A stretch of DNA of 64,000 nucleotides from Sphingobacterium alimentarium (GCF_004342685.1 NZ_SMBZ01000004.1:1-64000); one strand, 5' to 3'. Counted from the stretch's first letter, positions 1 through 8,897 are shown. The notes: generated by a model not told the origin, from the sequence alone. Made by a program: numbers and translations.

Positions 1-1
1 G

Positions 2-79
2 CTCAAAGGCAAGCAAAAGGTGGAAATTGAGTGGGCTTTATTAGCAATTGCACAAAACTTAAGGAAAAAAGTAGCCTAA
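2..79 (+). pseudogene. C-terminal end of an IS1182-type transposase (cut by window edge)
   Basis: The first 25 codons before a TAA stop read LKGKQKVEIEWALLAIAQN followed by LRKKVA. The pattern KVEIEWxLLAIAxNLRK is the usual C-terminus of IS1182-family DDE transposases in Bacteroidota. Only the tail is visible, so whether the gene is intact upstream cannot be judged. No IS1182-like inverted repeat (GAGGGCACTG type) was found between the stop and the next gene, so the element may be truncated on this side. Confidence 0.7.
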
Positions 80-172
80 ATAGGCACTTTTAAATGTTTT
101 TTTCCAAAAAAAGGAAAATATATCAAATTCAGGAAATACTCAGGAAAGAAGCTGACGATTAATAAATAAAAA

Positions 173-217
173 GCCGTATCTAACTTTTGATGTTTTGATA
201 CGGCCTCTTTTTTTTAT
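173..217 (+). terminator. Rho-independent terminator after the transposase remnant
   Basis: GCCGTATC (173-180) pairs with GATACGGC (197-204) and is followed by a T-rich run to 217. It separates the transposase tail from the SMR gene. Confidence 0.8.
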
Positions 218-279
218 CATTTGTAAAATTTTATGTCCATAGGATTAAGCACTTTTGTATCAGCAACAAATAAAAAAAC

Positions 280-609
280 ATGAATTGGATATTTTTAATA
301 CTCGGCGGTCTATTTGAAGTGGGATTCACAACCTGTCTTGGCAAAGCAAAAGAAAGCACAGGGTCTATGATGTACATGTGGTACTTAGGATTTGCCGTAT
401 GTCTATTTGCTAGTATGGGCTTATTAATCAAAGCGACTCAAACACTGCCATTAGGTACAGCATATGCTGTATGGACGGGTATCGGTGCCGTAGGAACAGT
501 TTTGATGGGCATATTTTTCTTTAAAGAGCCGGCTGATTTTTGGCGTATATTCTTCATTTTTACACTTATTGCATCCATCGTGGGCCTGAAAGTAGTTTCA
601 AGTCATTAA
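280..609 (+). CDS. SMR-family small multidrug/guanidinium exporter (SugE/Gdx or QacE type)
   Basis: 109-aa integral membrane protein with four predicted helices, the standard length for small multidrug resistance transporters, which work as antiparallel dimers in the inner membrane and exchange protons for cationic substrates. The essential membrane glutamate is present (E13 in LFEVGF) and so is the family signature GTAYAVWTGIGAVG at about residues 59-72. The sequence alone does not decide between a guanidinium exporter (Gdx/SugE) and a quaternary-ammonium exporter. No guanidine riboswitch could be recognised in the short upstream region. The gene stands alone between a terminator and prfA. 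Confidence 0.85.
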   Translation: MNWIFLILGGLFEVGFTTCLGKAKESTGSMMYMWYLGFAVCLFASMGLLIKATQTLPLGTAYAVWTGIGAVGTVLMGIFFFKEPADFWRIFFIFTLIASIVGLKVVSSH

Positions 610-641
610 ACAAAATCTACGATTTTAACATAAATTTTCAG

Positions 642-649
642 TAATTTTG
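642..649 (+). promoter_or_regulatory. -7 promoter element for prfA
   Basis: TAATTTTG matches the Bacteroidota -7 consensus TAnnTTTG and lies about 40 bp before the prfA start codon. No clear -33 TTTG box accompanies it. Confidence 0.5.
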
Positions 650-689
650 CCTTTCCTACAGGCAAAATAGACCCATAGGATTTAGAATT

Positions 690-1763
690 ATGTTAGAAAA
701 ATTACAAGCTATTAAAGAAAGATGGGAAGAAGTGGAGGCTGAATTAAGCAAGCCAGAAACCATCTCTGATATGAAACGTTTTGCAAAGCTGAATAAAGAA
801 TACAAAGACCTTGGCAAAATCGTAGAACAATACCATATCTATAAAAATATCGTTAGCAACATGGAGGCTAACAAAGACATTCTTGTGAATGAAAAAGATC
901 AAGAATTGCGGGAAATGGCCAAAGAAGAACAAGATCTTCTGTATCAACAAAAAGAAGAGAAAGAAGAAGAAATTCGTTTGATGCTAATCCCTAAAGATCC
1001 AGAGGATGCCAAAAATGCGATCATCGAAATTCGTGGTGGAACCGGTGGTGACGAAGCGGCTATTTTTGCAGGAGACTTGTACCGTATGTATACACGCTAT
1101 TTTGAGAAAAAAGGATGGCGCAATGAAGTAATGGATGTTACAGAAGGTACTTCCGGCGGTTATAAAGAGGTAATCCTAAAAGTAATCGGCGAAGATGTAT
1201 ACGGTCAATTGAAATATGAATCCGGTGTACACCGTGTACAACGCGTACCTGATACCGAAACACAAGGTCGTGTACATACTTCAGCAGCTTCGGTAGCTGT
1301 TTTACCTGAGGCCGAAGAAGTAGACGTAGAGTTAAATCCAGGCGACATCGAACTACAAACATCCCGTTCGGGAGGTGCTGGTGGTCAGAACGTCAATAAA
1401 GTAGAAACGAAAGTACAATTGACGCACAAACCAACAGGTATCGTGGTAGTTTGTCAAGTCGAACGCTCACAATTAGCCAATCGTGAATTAGCAATGGAGA
1501 TGCTTCGTAACAAACTTTATGAGATTGAATTGAACAAAAAAAACGGAGATATTGCTGCCAAACGTAAGACTTTAGTATCAACTGGAGACCGTTCGGCAAA
1601 AATCCGTACGTATAATTATCCACAAGGTCGTGTGACCGAACATCGCATCGGATTGACCATGTACAATCTTCCAGCGATCATGGATGGTGATATTCAGGAC
1701 ATTATCGATGCATTACAATTCGCAGAGAATGCAGAGAAGATGAAGGATGGTTCGACAGACTAA
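690..1763 (+). CDS. prfA: Peptide chain release factor 1
   Basis: 357-aa class I release factor that recognises UAA and UAG stop codons and triggers peptidyl-tRNA hydrolysis on the ribosome. The catalytic GGQ tripeptide is at residues 231-233 inside [14 protein letters not shown], and the decoding PxT motif is visible as PDT in the [10 protein letters not shown] segment, which points to RF1 rather than RF2. Length and the coiled N-terminal domain rich in Lys and Glu agree with the family. It starts at ATG 690 and is followed closely by the tRNA-Asp promoter. Confidence 0.96.
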   Translation: MLEKLQAIKERWEEVEAELSKPETISDMKRFAKLNKEYKDLGKIVEQYHIYKNIVSNMEANKDILVNEKDQELREMAKEEQDLLYQQKEEKEEEIRLMLIPKDPEDAKNAIIEIRGGTGGDEAAIFAGDLYRMYTRYFEKKGWRNEVMDVTEGTSGGYKEVILKVIGEDVYGQLKYESGVHRVQRVPDTETQGRVHTSAASVAVLPEAEEVDVELNPGDIELQTSRSGGAGGQNVNKVETKVQLTHKPTGIVVVCQVERSQLANRELAMEMLRNKLYEIELNKKNGDIAAKRKTLVSTGDRSAKIRTYNYPQGRVTEHRIGLTMYNLPAIMDGDIQDIIDALQFAENAEKMKDGSTD

Positions 1764-1779
1764 TTTTTTGAAAAAAAAG

Positions 1780-1810
1780 TTTGTTTTTACGCAAAACAGC
1801 CCTATATTTG
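1780..1810 (+). promoter_or_regulatory. Strong promoter of the tRNA-Asp array
   Basis: TTTG at 1780-1783 and TATATTTG at 1803-1810 are separated by 19 bp, a full match to the Bacteroidota housekeeping promoter. It lies about 100 bp upstream of the first tRNA-Asp and is the only strong promoter seen in the array, so the four tRNAs are probably cotranscribed. Confidence 0.8.
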
Positions 1811-1911
1811 CACACCTTCTCAGATGAAGGGTTTTAGTCTGGTCGCCCAGCAAGTTCGAAATTCCGAACATCGGAAAGTCACTTGTCGGAGTCAAGATTT
1901 AAAACAAAAAA

Positions 1912-1985
1912 GGTCTGGTAGTTCAGCTGGTTAGAATACATGCCTGTCACGCATGGGGTCGCGGGTTCGAGTCCCGTCCAGACCG
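1912..1985 (+). tRNA. tRNA-Asp (GTC), copy 1
   Basis: 74-nt cloverleaf: acceptor GGTCTGG pairs with CCAGACC, D arm around AGCTGGTTA, anticodon loop CTGTCAC with anticodon GTC, T arm GCGGG/CCCGT with TTCGAGT, discriminator G. CCA is not encoded. Confidence 0.97.
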
Positions 1986-2039
1986 CAAAGATAAAGAAAG
2001 CTTTCTTTCATCGTTCTGAAAAATATTGAAAATAATTTT

Positions 2040-2113
2040 GGTCTGGTAGTTCAGCTGGTTAGAATACATGCCTGTCACGCATGGGGTCGCGGGTTCGAGT
2101 CCCGTCCAGACCG
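2040..2113 (+). tRNA. tRNA-Asp (GTC), copy 2
   Basis: Identical in all 74 positions to copy 1; anticodon GTC. The spacer before it is unlike those before copies 1, 3 and 4. Confidence 0.97.
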
Positions 2114-2237
2114 CCAAATTATTTCTCCATTTTTCAATCGTTCTTTAACACATTATAAAAAGATTTTAGATCTATTAATTCAGCAAGGTGAATATCCTTT
2201 TTTGGGAGAGTCGCTTGCCTGAGTCAAGATAAAAAAA

Positions 2238-2311
2238 GGTCTGGTAGTTCAGCTGGTTAGAATACATGCCTGTCACGCATGGGGTCGCGGGTTCGAGTCC
2301 CGTCCAGACCG
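2238..2311 (+). tRNA. tRNA-Asp (GTC), copy 3
   Basis: Identical to copy 1; preceded by the shared spacer motif ending in GAGTCAAGAT. Confidence 0.97.
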
Positions 2312-2426
2312 CTAAAATTCTTTTTAACAACAACAATTAAAAATTTTTAATCTGTTAGCTCATGGAGTTTGATTATTCCGTTTTGCGGAAGAATTGCTTG
2401 TCTGAGTCAAGATTTAAAACAAAAAT

Positions 2427-2500
2427 GGTCTGGTAGTTCAGCTGGTTAGAATACATGCCTGTCACGCATGGGGTCGCGGGTTCGAGTCCCGTCCAGACCG
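2427..2500 (+). tRNA. tRNA-Asp (GTC), copy 4
   Basis: Identical to copy 1; last gene of the array, followed 11 bp later by a terminator. Confidence 0.97.
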
Positions 2501-2511
2501 CCAAAGAAAAT

Positions 2512-2546
2512 AAAAAGGTTATTCATTCACTTGGATAACCTTTTTT
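2512..2546 (+). terminator. Terminator of the tRNA-Asp array
   Basis: AAAAAGGTTAT (2512-2522) pairs with ATAACCTTTTT (2535-2545), ending in a T run. Confidence 0.85.
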
Positions 2547-2848
2547 GGTTTTCAACCATTTGCCTCCTACCTTCCAACAATTACCTAACCCCCTACTCCG
2601 TTAAACACATTCATATATAGTTAGCCCATTCAGGTGATGGCATAGCTCTATTATATACAGTAATACAAACCGTCTATCCTCCCTCAAAACAAATGACTTG
2701 TATCCCAATAAGTTAATTTATTACCTTAGCAATTTGTTTAAGTTTATTGGGTTTTCATTAAAAAATCTGCTACGTTTGATACAAATATTTTTTATATCTT
2801 AAATTTAATTTTCAAAGGGTTACTATTTGGATTTTTGGGTATTAATAA
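2547..2848. other. Intergenic region without recognisable gene
   Basis: About 300 AT-rich bases between the tRNA terminator and the sigma factor. No coding frame or RNA gene was recognised. It presumably carries the sigma factor promoter, but no good TTTG/TAnnTTTG pair stands out. Confidence 0.4.
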
Positions 2849-3439
2849 GTGAGTAAGATCAAGAACATATCATCAATTGAAGTTTCGGATACGGAGATCA
2901 TTGCAGGCATTGCAGTGGGAGACAATCGAATCATCAATAAGATTTACAAATCTTTCTTTCCTTCTATTGCACATATGATAGTGAGCAATAATGGGAGCAA
3001 CGATGAGGCGAAAGATGTATTTCAAGAAGCCGTGATGGTATTGTACGATAAGATTACTCAGCAGCAATTTGAGCTGAATAGTAAGCTCAGTACTTTTTTA
3101 TACGCGGTCTCACGACGCTTATGGCTGAAGCAATTGTCTCGCAAAGGACATACCTTAAATACGACGGATATATCGGACTTCGAAGATATACTGCACGTAG
3201 AGGAGGATATCCAAGAACATCAAGAAATTGAGAATCAATTCGAGCAAATGAACGAGGCGATGTATCAACTTGGTGAACCTTGTCAGACATTGTTGAAAGA
3301 TTTTTATATCAAAAACTTGTCTATGCAAGAGATCACAGAGAAGTTTGGATACACAAACAGCGATAACGCCAAGACGCAAAAGTACAAATGCTTACAACGT
3401 CTCAAAAAGATATTTTTTACGAATAAAATCAAAGAGTAA
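2849..3439 (+). CDS. ECF-type RNA polymerase sigma factor
   Basis: 196-aa sigma-70 family protein with only regions 2 and 4. Region 2 is visible around residues 40-90 (DEAKDVFQEAVMVLYDKI) and the region 4 helix-turn-helix at about 150-190 (LSMQEITEKFGYTNSDNAKTQK). The start is GTG at 2849, since the next in-frame ATG would remove region 2.1. One base separates its stop from the start of the downstream membrane protease, so the two are certainly cotranscribed. Such pairs are usually sigma factor plus regulator, so this sigma factor is likely controlled by the downstream membrane protein. The promoters it recognises cannot be read from the window. Confidence 0.88.
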   Translation: MSKIKNISSIEVSDTEIIAGIAVGDNRIINKIYKSFFPSIAHMIVSNNGSNDEAKDVFQEAVMVLYDKITQQQFELNSKLSTFLYAVSRRLWLKQLSRKGHTLNTTDISDFEDILHVEEDIQEHQEIENQFEQMNEAMYQLGEPCQTLLKDFYIKNLSMQEITEKFGYTNSDNAKTQKYKCLQRLKKIFFTNKIKE

Positions 3440-3440
3440 C

Positions 3441-4538
3441 ATGCAAAGGCATCAGTTCATAGAATGGGCAGACCAATATTTAAGAGGCGACCTTACAGGT
3501 GTAGATGCACAGGCGTTTGAAGATTATTGCAAAGCGAATCCAGAATACGCAGAAATTTTTAGCACACACCAAGATTTCATCAATACACTAAAAGAAGCTG
3601 AAGCAAGAAACAGTTTCAAAGCGGCATTGGCAGAGGAAGCAACTAAAGTTGAGGCGCCTACTCACAAAGGTGACTTTGGCGCTAAGGTTATTTCATTCTG
3701 GAGCAGATTGCAAATTAATACAGGCGTGGCAGCAGCCGTGGCTTTGATTTCGGTATTCACTACTTTATGGCTGACTGGCTATTTTACAGATGTCAAGAAA
3801 GCAACTTCTGATTATAGTGCTTTGCGCCGCGAGATGAATTCCGTAAAACGTAATGTGACAGCACAAAATAAAGTCATTCAAAACATTAACAATAGCGATA
3901 AGTCCAATAAAGAAACCACTCCTACTCATTTTGGAGCGACTGGTTTTTTATTGACAAAAGACGGTTATGTAGTGACCAACTATCACGTGGTGAATGGAGC
4001 AGACTCTATACACTTACAAAATAACAAAGGCCGAGCATTTCGCGCCGAGATCATTCACTCAGATGCAGAAAAAGATTTGGCTATTCTACGTATCGTAGAT
4101 TCCAGCTTCAGAAATACAAAAGCCATACCTTACACCTTCAAAAAACAGCTTACGGACGTAGGTGAAGATATATACACTATTGGTTTCCCACGTGATGAAG
4201 CTGTCTATGGTCAAGGATATTTGAGTTCGAATACAGGTTATGCCGGAGATACTATAGCTTACCAAATCTCGATACCAGTAAACCCAGGTAACAGCGGTGG
4301 CCCTGTCCTTGATGCGCAAGGTAATGTAGTGGGTATTATTTCGGGTAAACAAAAAGGAATAGATGGTGCAGCATTTGCCATTAAAACGAAGGAATTAGTC
4401 GAAACGCTTAACCGCATACCGCAAGAGTCTTTAAAGGGTAACATTGTGCTTAACAATAAAAACTCCCTTAACAAATTAAGTCGCACCGAGCAGATCAAAA
4501 AGTTACAAGACTTTATATACATTGTAAAAGTTTATTAA
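3441..4538 (+). CDS. Membrane-anchored trypsin-like serine protease with anti-sigma-like N-terminus
   Basis: 365 aa from ATG 3441, one base after the sigma factor stop; the longer upstream reading frame overlaps the sigma gene and is not needed. Residues 1-90 are a soluble cytoplasmic segment that begins QRHQFIEWADQYLRGDLTG, like the N-termini of Bacteroidota anti-sigma factors. One transmembrane helix spans about 92-114, then a coiled segment, then a trypsin-fold (HtrA-like) domain in the periplasm with the full triad: H182 (TNYHVVNG), D212 (DAEKDLAIL) and S285 (NPGNSGGPV). No PDZ domain follows. By context it is probably both the anchor and the regulator of the ECF sigma factor, but no anti-sigma activity is proven by sequence. 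Confidence 0.85.
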   Translation: MQRHQFIEWADQYLRGDLTGVDAQAFEDYCKANPEYAEIFSTHQDFINTLKEAEARNSFKAALAEEATKVEAPTHKGDFGAKVISFWSRLQINTGVAAAVALISVFTTLWLTGYFTDVKKATSDYSALRREMNSVKRNVTAQNKVIQNINNSDKSNKETTPTHFGATGFLLTKDGYVVTNYHVVNGADSIHLQNNKGRAFRAEIIHSDAEKDLAILRIVDSSFRNTKAIPYTFKKQLTDVGEDIYTIGFPRDEAVYGQGYLSSNTGYAGDTIAYQISIPVNPGNSGGPVLDAQGNVVGIISGKQKGIDGAAFAIKTKELVETLNRIPQESLKGNIVLNNKNSLNKLSRTEQIKKLQDFIYIVKVY

Positions 4539-4570
4539 TCAGGTTAGTCTAAAATAAATCATATCGTAGA

Positions 4571-4596
4571 AGGACACGCTTACGTGTCCTTTTTTG
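4571..4596 (+). terminator. Terminator of the sigma factor-protease operon
   Basis: AGGACACG (4571-4578) pairs with CGTGTCCT (4583-4590), followed by TTTTT. Confidence 0.9.
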
Positions 4597-4646
4597 TCAT
4601 CTTTTTATTTGTCTGATTATTAGATATTTGATACCTTAGATTTAAC

Positions 4647-4850
4647 ATGAAAACTTTTTGGATATATTTATTCATATTCTTGTCTTTACTAGGAGCTACG
4701 CAGCTATTTTTATACTTCTCTAGCAACGAGGCATACACAGTAGATTACAAGCAACTGCTGATTCATTTAATCATTATTGTTATCTCTGCGGTCATTGTGT
4801 CTTACATGTTGAGGAAAAGAAAAAATGAGTATAACGAAAAAGCCAACTAA
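4647..4850 (+). CDS. Small membrane protein of unknown function
   Basis: 67-aa protein with two hydrophobic helices (about 4-24 and 37-56) and a charged Lys/Arg/Glu tail. No family was recognised. Its stop codon lies inside the left arm of the downstream terminator. The gene stands alone between two terminators, so it has its own promoter somewhere in 4597-4646. Confidence 0.6.
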   Translation: MKTFWIYLFIFLSLLGATQLFLYFSSNEAYTVDYKQLLIHLIIIVISAVIVSYMLRKRKNEYNEKAN

Positions 4851-4868
4851 ATAGTTGGCTTTTTCGTT
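4833..4868. terminator. Bidirectional terminator between convergent genes
   Basis: A 17-bp arm at 4833-4849 (AACGAAAAAGCCAACTA) pairs with 4852-4868 almost without loop. The T/A runs inside the arms let it serve both the small membrane protein and the peroxiredoxin gene. Confidence 0.85.
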
Positions 4869-4894
4869 ATTATCATCCATTGAGTAACCTCAGA

Positions 4895-5530
4895 TTATTT
4901 ATTTGGCTGAGGAGTTACACGCAGGTAAGGTTTTATTTCTGTATATCCTTTTGGAAATTTAGCAGGAATATCCTCTGTTTTAATTGCTGGAACTACGATC
5001 ACATCTTCTCCATCTTTCCAATCTGCTGGTGTAGAGACAGAATAGTCCGCTGTCAGCTGCAATGAATCAATAACACGTAATATCTCATTAAAATTACGTC
5101 CCGTAGAAGCTGGATAAGTTAATGTCAATTTGATTTTACGATCTGGTCCGATGACAAATACAGAACGTACAGTAGCCGTAGCGGAGGCATTGGGGTGAAT
5201 CATATCATACAATTCCGCAACTTTGCGATCTTTGTCCGCAATAATCGGAAAATCTACGGTCGTATTTTGAGTCTCATTAATATCTTTAACCCACTCTAGA
5301 TGTTCTTCAACCGGATCTACACTCAAAGCAAGAACTTTAACATTACGTTTTTCAAATTCAGACTTCAATTGTGCAGTACGGCCTAATTCTGTAGTACATA
5401 CCGGCGTAAAATCAGAGGGATGTGAATACAATACTACCCAACTGCCTTCTGTATACGCGTAAAAATCAATCTCTCCCATCGTTGTTTGCGCTCTAAAGTT
5501 TGGCGCATCATCTCCTAATCTTAAACTCAT
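4895..5530 (-). CDS. 1-Cys peroxiredoxin (Prx6 family)
   Basis: 211-aa cytoplasmic thiol peroxidase that reduces H2O2 and organic hydroperoxides. The peroxidatic cysteine is C45 in SHPSDFTPVCTTEL, and the Prx6-type C-terminal extension with the KPYLR-type ending is present, which fits the length of the 1-Cys Prx6 group rather than the 2-Cys AhpC group. It is a single-gene unit with a clear promoter at 5568-5597 and a shared terminator. Confidence 0.93.
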   Translation of the reverse strand: MSLRLGDDAPNFRAQTTMGEIDFYAYTEGSWVVLYSHPSDFTPVCTTELGRTAQLKSEFEKRNVKVLALSVDPVEEHLEWVKDINETQNTTVDFPIIADKDRKVAELYDMIHPNASATATVRSVFVIGPDRKIKLTLTYPASTGRNFNEILRVIDSLQLTADYSVSTPADWKDGEDVIVVPAIKTEDIPAKFPKGYTEIKPYLRVTPQPNK

Positions 5531-5567
5531 ATCTATGTGTGTTTATATTAAAAATCTATTTACTCTA

Positions 5568-5597
5568 CAAATATAGTAGACTATATTTGTTTTGCAA
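5568..5597 (-). promoter_or_regulatory. Promoter of the peroxiredoxin gene
   Basis: On the minus strand TTG (5595-5597) and TATATTTG (5568-5575) are 19 bp apart, about 40 bp upstream of the start codon. Confidence 0.75.
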
Positions 5598-5617
5598 TAA
5601 AAAAAGAAGAGAAATTT

Positions 5618-7132
5618 CTACTTTTCTACAAAATATAACATATAATCAACAATATAGTTCACACGCACCAGTGGAAAGAACTTAAAACTTATCCTTTTTG
5701 CAGCAGTCGATACATAAAGATTCGCAGAGGATGATTTACGTTGAAAAAAAGTTTGGGACACCTCTACTCCTTGCGTCCTGCTTATAGGAATAATGAGCTC
5801 TTTTTCATTCCACACGCCATAACGCTTAATGATATGACTTTGGGTAAAGATGAGCGTATAGCTTCTATAATAAAAATAGGAATAGACAACAGCGACTAAA
5901 ATACCCGCAATCAGCACCGGATAGAATATCATAGGCGCTAGATTCATTTGGAGTAGGGCTACATTTAGTACAGAAAATAAAAGCAATGCTTTGAAGAGCA
6001 TACTGATAAAAAGACCAATTCGAGGTTTGAGCAATTCCTGATTCCTGTAAATATCCTCACCCAAAGCAAGATTAAAGACAATTTCTTTATCGCTTACCGT
6101 TATGCCGGGAATGTCCACACTGCTTTTATCCGCTTTCGCCAAATCCGATACCAATTGTTTTAGCGACACTATTCCGATACCAAATCTTTTCAGAAGTCGA
6201 TTTTGCTTGAATAGGACTAGCTGTACTTTATCTTGATTGAATATGGTATTCACCTTCTTAAAAAGACCATATTGCATACTGAATGTACCAGCTTCATTTC
6301 TAACAATACTGAAATCATAATATTTGAAAAAGTACCGGACCATATTGATTACAAATGGAATAGTAACAAGCAAGAGTGCCAGTACAATCCCAATCAAAAA
6401 CAACGAATTAGATAAATATTGGGGAACCTCCAAGCTATCCACATCCGTATCAAAGGTATCCAATGCATCAAGTAGATGCTGCAAAATATAAGCTATAAAG
6501 GCAAGGAAAAGCGCAAAGCCTTGGCGATAATTACTAAAAAGGCTAAATAGCAATATATTCTTTTCAGGTAGAGAAACAAGAGACTGTCTTTGACGAGTAG
6601 AATCAATTAGATTCGTATCGCTATTGCTGGGCGAAACATCATTCGGATCAGCCACCTTATTAATTTTTGCAAGTAATATTCTTTTCAGTGTACTGGCACT
6701 GGTGCCGTCCAAAGCATACAGATCCACCTCAACCTTATCACTACCTGCTGTATCTAGCGTGAGGCTATAGAGGGAAAGCGCCTTCTGCAGCACGTTTTGC
6801 GTAATATTGACTTGCAGAATATTGCTGAATTTTATAACAATCTTAGACTTACTGAAAAAGCCTTTCTGCACAACAAATTCATCCTTTTCTTCGTCGATAT
6901 AATATTTGAAAGAAATAAAATTCACATAGGCTATGATCACCACGATAATTATAAATCCCAGAATTATGAGCCATAAGTAGCTCGACTGTAGAATTTCACG
7001 ACGTTGAATGAAAATATAAGCAAATAGAAACACAAATTGCTTCAAGAGTTTGACGAAAGTCTTAAGAATATTGATCAGGTAACCCAACGAATTCAGCCTC
7101 TGGGGATGAGTTAAAGCGCGTACTTCCTCCAT
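5618..7132 (-). CDS. PH-domain membrane protein, YdbT-like
   Basis: 504-aa membrane protein with several hydrophobic segments and repeated bacterial PH (bPH2, YdbS/YdbT) domains, recognisable from segments such as YYIDEEKDEFVVQKGFFSK and RYGVWNEKELIIPISRTQGV. The family occurs as YdbS-YdbT pairs in many bacteria. The cellular role is poorly defined, with links to membrane homeostasis in Firmicutes. It starts five bases after the stop of the smaller PH-domain gene, so the two form an operon and probably a complex. Confidence 0.8.
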   Translation of the reverse strand: MEEVRALTHPQRLNSLGYLINILKTFVKLLKQFVFLFAYIFIQRREILQSSYLWLIILGFIIIVVIIAYVNFISFKYYIDEEKDEFVVQKGFFSKSKIVIKFSNILQVNITQNVLQKALSLYSLTLDTAGSDKVEVDLYALDGTSASTLKRILLAKINKVADPNDVSPSNSDTNLIDSTRQRQSLVSLPEKNILLFSLFSNYRQGFALFLAFIAYILQHLLDALDTFDTDVDSLEVPQYLSNSLFLIGIVLALLLVTIPFVINMVRYFFKYYDFSIVRNEAGTFSMQYGLFKKVNTIFNQDKVQLVLFKQNRLLKRFGIGIVSLKQLVSDLAKADKSSVDIPGITVSDKEIVFNLALGEDIYRNQELLKPRIGLFISMLFKALLLFSVLNVALLQMNLAPMIFYPVLIAGILVAVVYSYFYYRSYTLIFTQSHIIKRYGVWNEKELIIPISRTQGVEVSQTFFQRKSSSANLYVSTAAKRISFKFFPLVRVNYIVDYMLYFVEK

Positions 7133-7137
7133 AAAAT

Positions 7138-7656
7138 CTAATGAGACTTATTGACGATTTTCTGTGAAATATATTCCTGAATGTAAGAGACAGTGGCGTG
7201 CTGGATTCCTGGCACAACCAGACCTTCACCCACTCCTGCTGTATGCAATGCGATACTGGATAATCCAAATATACGGGATAGCGCACCTTCTTTAATATCC
7301 ACATGCTGCACCTGTCTGAAAGGAATTATTTTAACCGATTTACTGAAGATACCCGAGCGATAAAGCATATCATTCTCGCGCAGTGCATACCCCCAATAAC
7401 GCAGGGACCATAAACTTATTCCCAATAAAACCAAAAGAAGGCCAAGCCCTCCCAAGAGAATATTTTGATAGGTTGCATCCCAGGGTTGATCTTTGTGAGA
7501 AAAAATAATGAAAAATACACTGACGAAAATCACTATTAGCAGCATATAGCGAATCAGTAAGACCATTTTATATTTAGGGGAAATCTTTTCAAACTGGACT
7601 GATTGCCATTCAGGCAATTCGGAAACCAGGATCTGTTGGTTAGAAAAATCTGTCAT
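7138..7656 (-). CDS. PH-domain membrane protein, YdbS-like
   Basis: 172 aa with two adjacent membrane helices (about 29-75) followed by one bPH2 domain, seen in RYWGYALRENDMLYRSGIFS and IIPFRQVQHVDIKEG, the classic YdbS pattern. First gene of a two-gene operon with the YdbT-like gene. Confidence 0.82.
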   Translation of the reverse strand: MTDFSNQQILVSELPEWQSVQFEKISPKYKMVLLIRYMLLIVIFVSVFFIIFSHKDQPWDATYQNILLGGLGLLLVLLGISLWSLRYWGYALRENDMLYRSGIFSKSVKIIPFRQVQHVDIKEGALSRIFGLSSIALHTAGVGEGLVVPGIQHATVSYIQEYISQKIVNKSH

Positions 7657-7725
7657 AATATGTGTATTCGAATTTAATAAAAATTTTTCTATAAAAATAT
7701 TATGCTAGCATAGTAAAAAATTATT

Positions 7726-7733
7726 TATATTTG
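7726..7733 (+). promoter_or_regulatory. -7 promoter element of the acyl-CoA dehydrogenase gene
   Basis: TATATTTG, 28 bp before the ATG at 7761. A TTG within this element opens a longer frame, but that TTG is promoter, not start codon. Confidence 0.65.
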
Positions 7734-7760
7734 GTATACAACCATATAAAACTTATTGTC

Positions 7761-8897
7761 ATGAACTTTGAACTATCCGAAGAACATAAAATGATTCAAC
7801 AAGCTGCTCGGGAATTTGCGCAAGAGCTTAAAGCTGGTGTTATAGCCCGTGATGAAGAGGCTAAGTTTCCATTTGATTTTGTAAAAAAAATGGGTGAATT
7901 GGGTTTTATGGGTATCATGACTCCTGAAGAATATGGAGGTGCTGGAATGGACACGCTAGCGTATGTCTTGGCCTTGGAAGAAATTGCCAAAATCGATGCT
8001 TCAGCAGCGGTGATTATGTCAGCACATAATTCTCTTGTGCTTTGGGGACTCAATGAATACGGTTCGGAAGAGCAAAAACGAAAATATCTTGTACCTCTTG
8101 CCCAAGGTCAAAAGCTTGGCGCCTTTGCCCTCTCGGAACCCGAAGCGGGCTCTGATGCATCTTCACAGCATACATTAGCCGAAGACAAAGGAGATCATTA
8201 TGTATTGAACGGCACCAAAAACTGGATTACAAACGGTGGGAACGCCGATATATATTTGGTCATCGCACAGACAAATCCAGAACTTGGCCACAAAGGTATT
8301 AACGTACTCATCGTAGAAAAAGGAACTCCAGGATTTACAATTGGTCCAAAAGAAAATAAACTCGGTATTCGGAGCTCCGACACGCACTCTTTGATGTTCT
8401 CGGATGTAATAGTTCCAAAAGAAAACCGTATCGGCGAGGACGGCTTCGGATTCAAATTTGCGATGAAAACATTGGATGGCGGTCGTATCGGCATCGCAGC
8501 ACAAGCCTTAGGCATTGCTGCAGGCGCATATGATCTGGCACTGGCCTATTCGCAAGAAAGAAAAACTTTTGGCAAACCCATTTCCAATCATCAAGCTATA
8601 CAATTCAAGCTAGCCGATATGGAAGTAGAAATCGAAGCAGCTAGATTACTGACATATAAGGCTGCATGGACAAAAGACCAAGGTCTTCCTTACGGAAAAG
8701 AAGCGGCCATGGCCAAATTGCATACTTCAGAAGTAGCTATGAAACATACTGTAGAGGCTGTACAGATTCATGGTGGGTATGGTTATGTGAAAGAATATCA
8801 CGTGGAACGCCTGATGCGGGATGCAAAAATTACTCAAATCTATGAAGGGACTTCCGAAATACAGCGATTGGTTATCGCAAGGGAAATATTAAAATAG
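7761..8897 (+). CDS. Acyl-CoA dehydrogenase (short-chain/butyryl type)
   Basis: 378-aa FAD-dependent dehydrogenase that makes the trans-2,3 double bond in acyl-CoA during fatty acid or branched-chain amino acid breakdown. Family signatures are visible: [14 protein letters not shown] in the flavin domain, [20 protein letters not shown], and the C-terminal [20 protein letters not shown] followed by YEGTSEIQ, whose glutamate is the usual catalytic base of short- and medium-chain enzymes. The start is ATG 7761 because the upstream TTG is part of the -7 promoter box. It is monocistronic, ending in a long palindrome. Confidence 0.93.
   Translation: MNFELSEEHKMIQQAAREFAQELKAGVIARDEEAKFPFDFVKKMGELGFMGIMTPEEYGGAGMDTLAYVLALEEIAKIDASAAVIMSAHNSLVLWGLNEYGSEEQKRKYLVPLAQGQKLGAFALSEPEAGSDASSQHTLAEDKGDHYVLNGTKNWITNGGNADIYLVIAQTNPELGHKGINVLIVEKGTPGFTIGPKENKLGIRSSDTHSLMFSDVIVPKENRIGEDGFGFKFAMKTLDGGRIGIAAQALGIAAGAYDLALAYSQERKTFGKPISNHQAIQFKLADMEVEIEAARLLTYKAAWTKDQGLPYGKEAAMAKLHTSEVAMKHTVEAVQIHGGYGYVKEYHVERLMRDAKITQIYEGTSEIQRLVIAREILK

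Larger units (their letters stand above)
1882..2425 (+). repeat. Repeated spacer motif before tRNA-Asp copies 1, 3 and 4
   Basis: The motif CTTGyCkGAGTCAAGAT occurs at about 1882-1898, 2214-2230 and 2398-2414, each shortly before a tRNA-Asp. CTTG and CAAG in the motif can pair to a small hairpin. The longer form with ttaaaacaaaaa is shared by copies 1 and 4. This suggests that the array grew by duplication of a spacer-tRNA unit and that the motif may mark processing. Confidence 0.6.

Noticed and set aside
230..279. Guanidine riboswitch before the SMR gene
   Set aside because: Only about 60 bases are available after the terminator and no conserved guanidine riboswitch motif is visible.
3345..3440. 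Longer start for the membrane protease inside the sigma factor gene
   Set aside because: The extra 32 residues overlap the sigma factor in another frame and do not look like a protein start; ATG 3441 follows the sigma stop by one base.
7731..7760. TTG start for the acyl-CoA dehydrogenase
   Set aside because: The TTG is part of the TATATTTG promoter box; ATG 7761 gives the normal family N-terminus.
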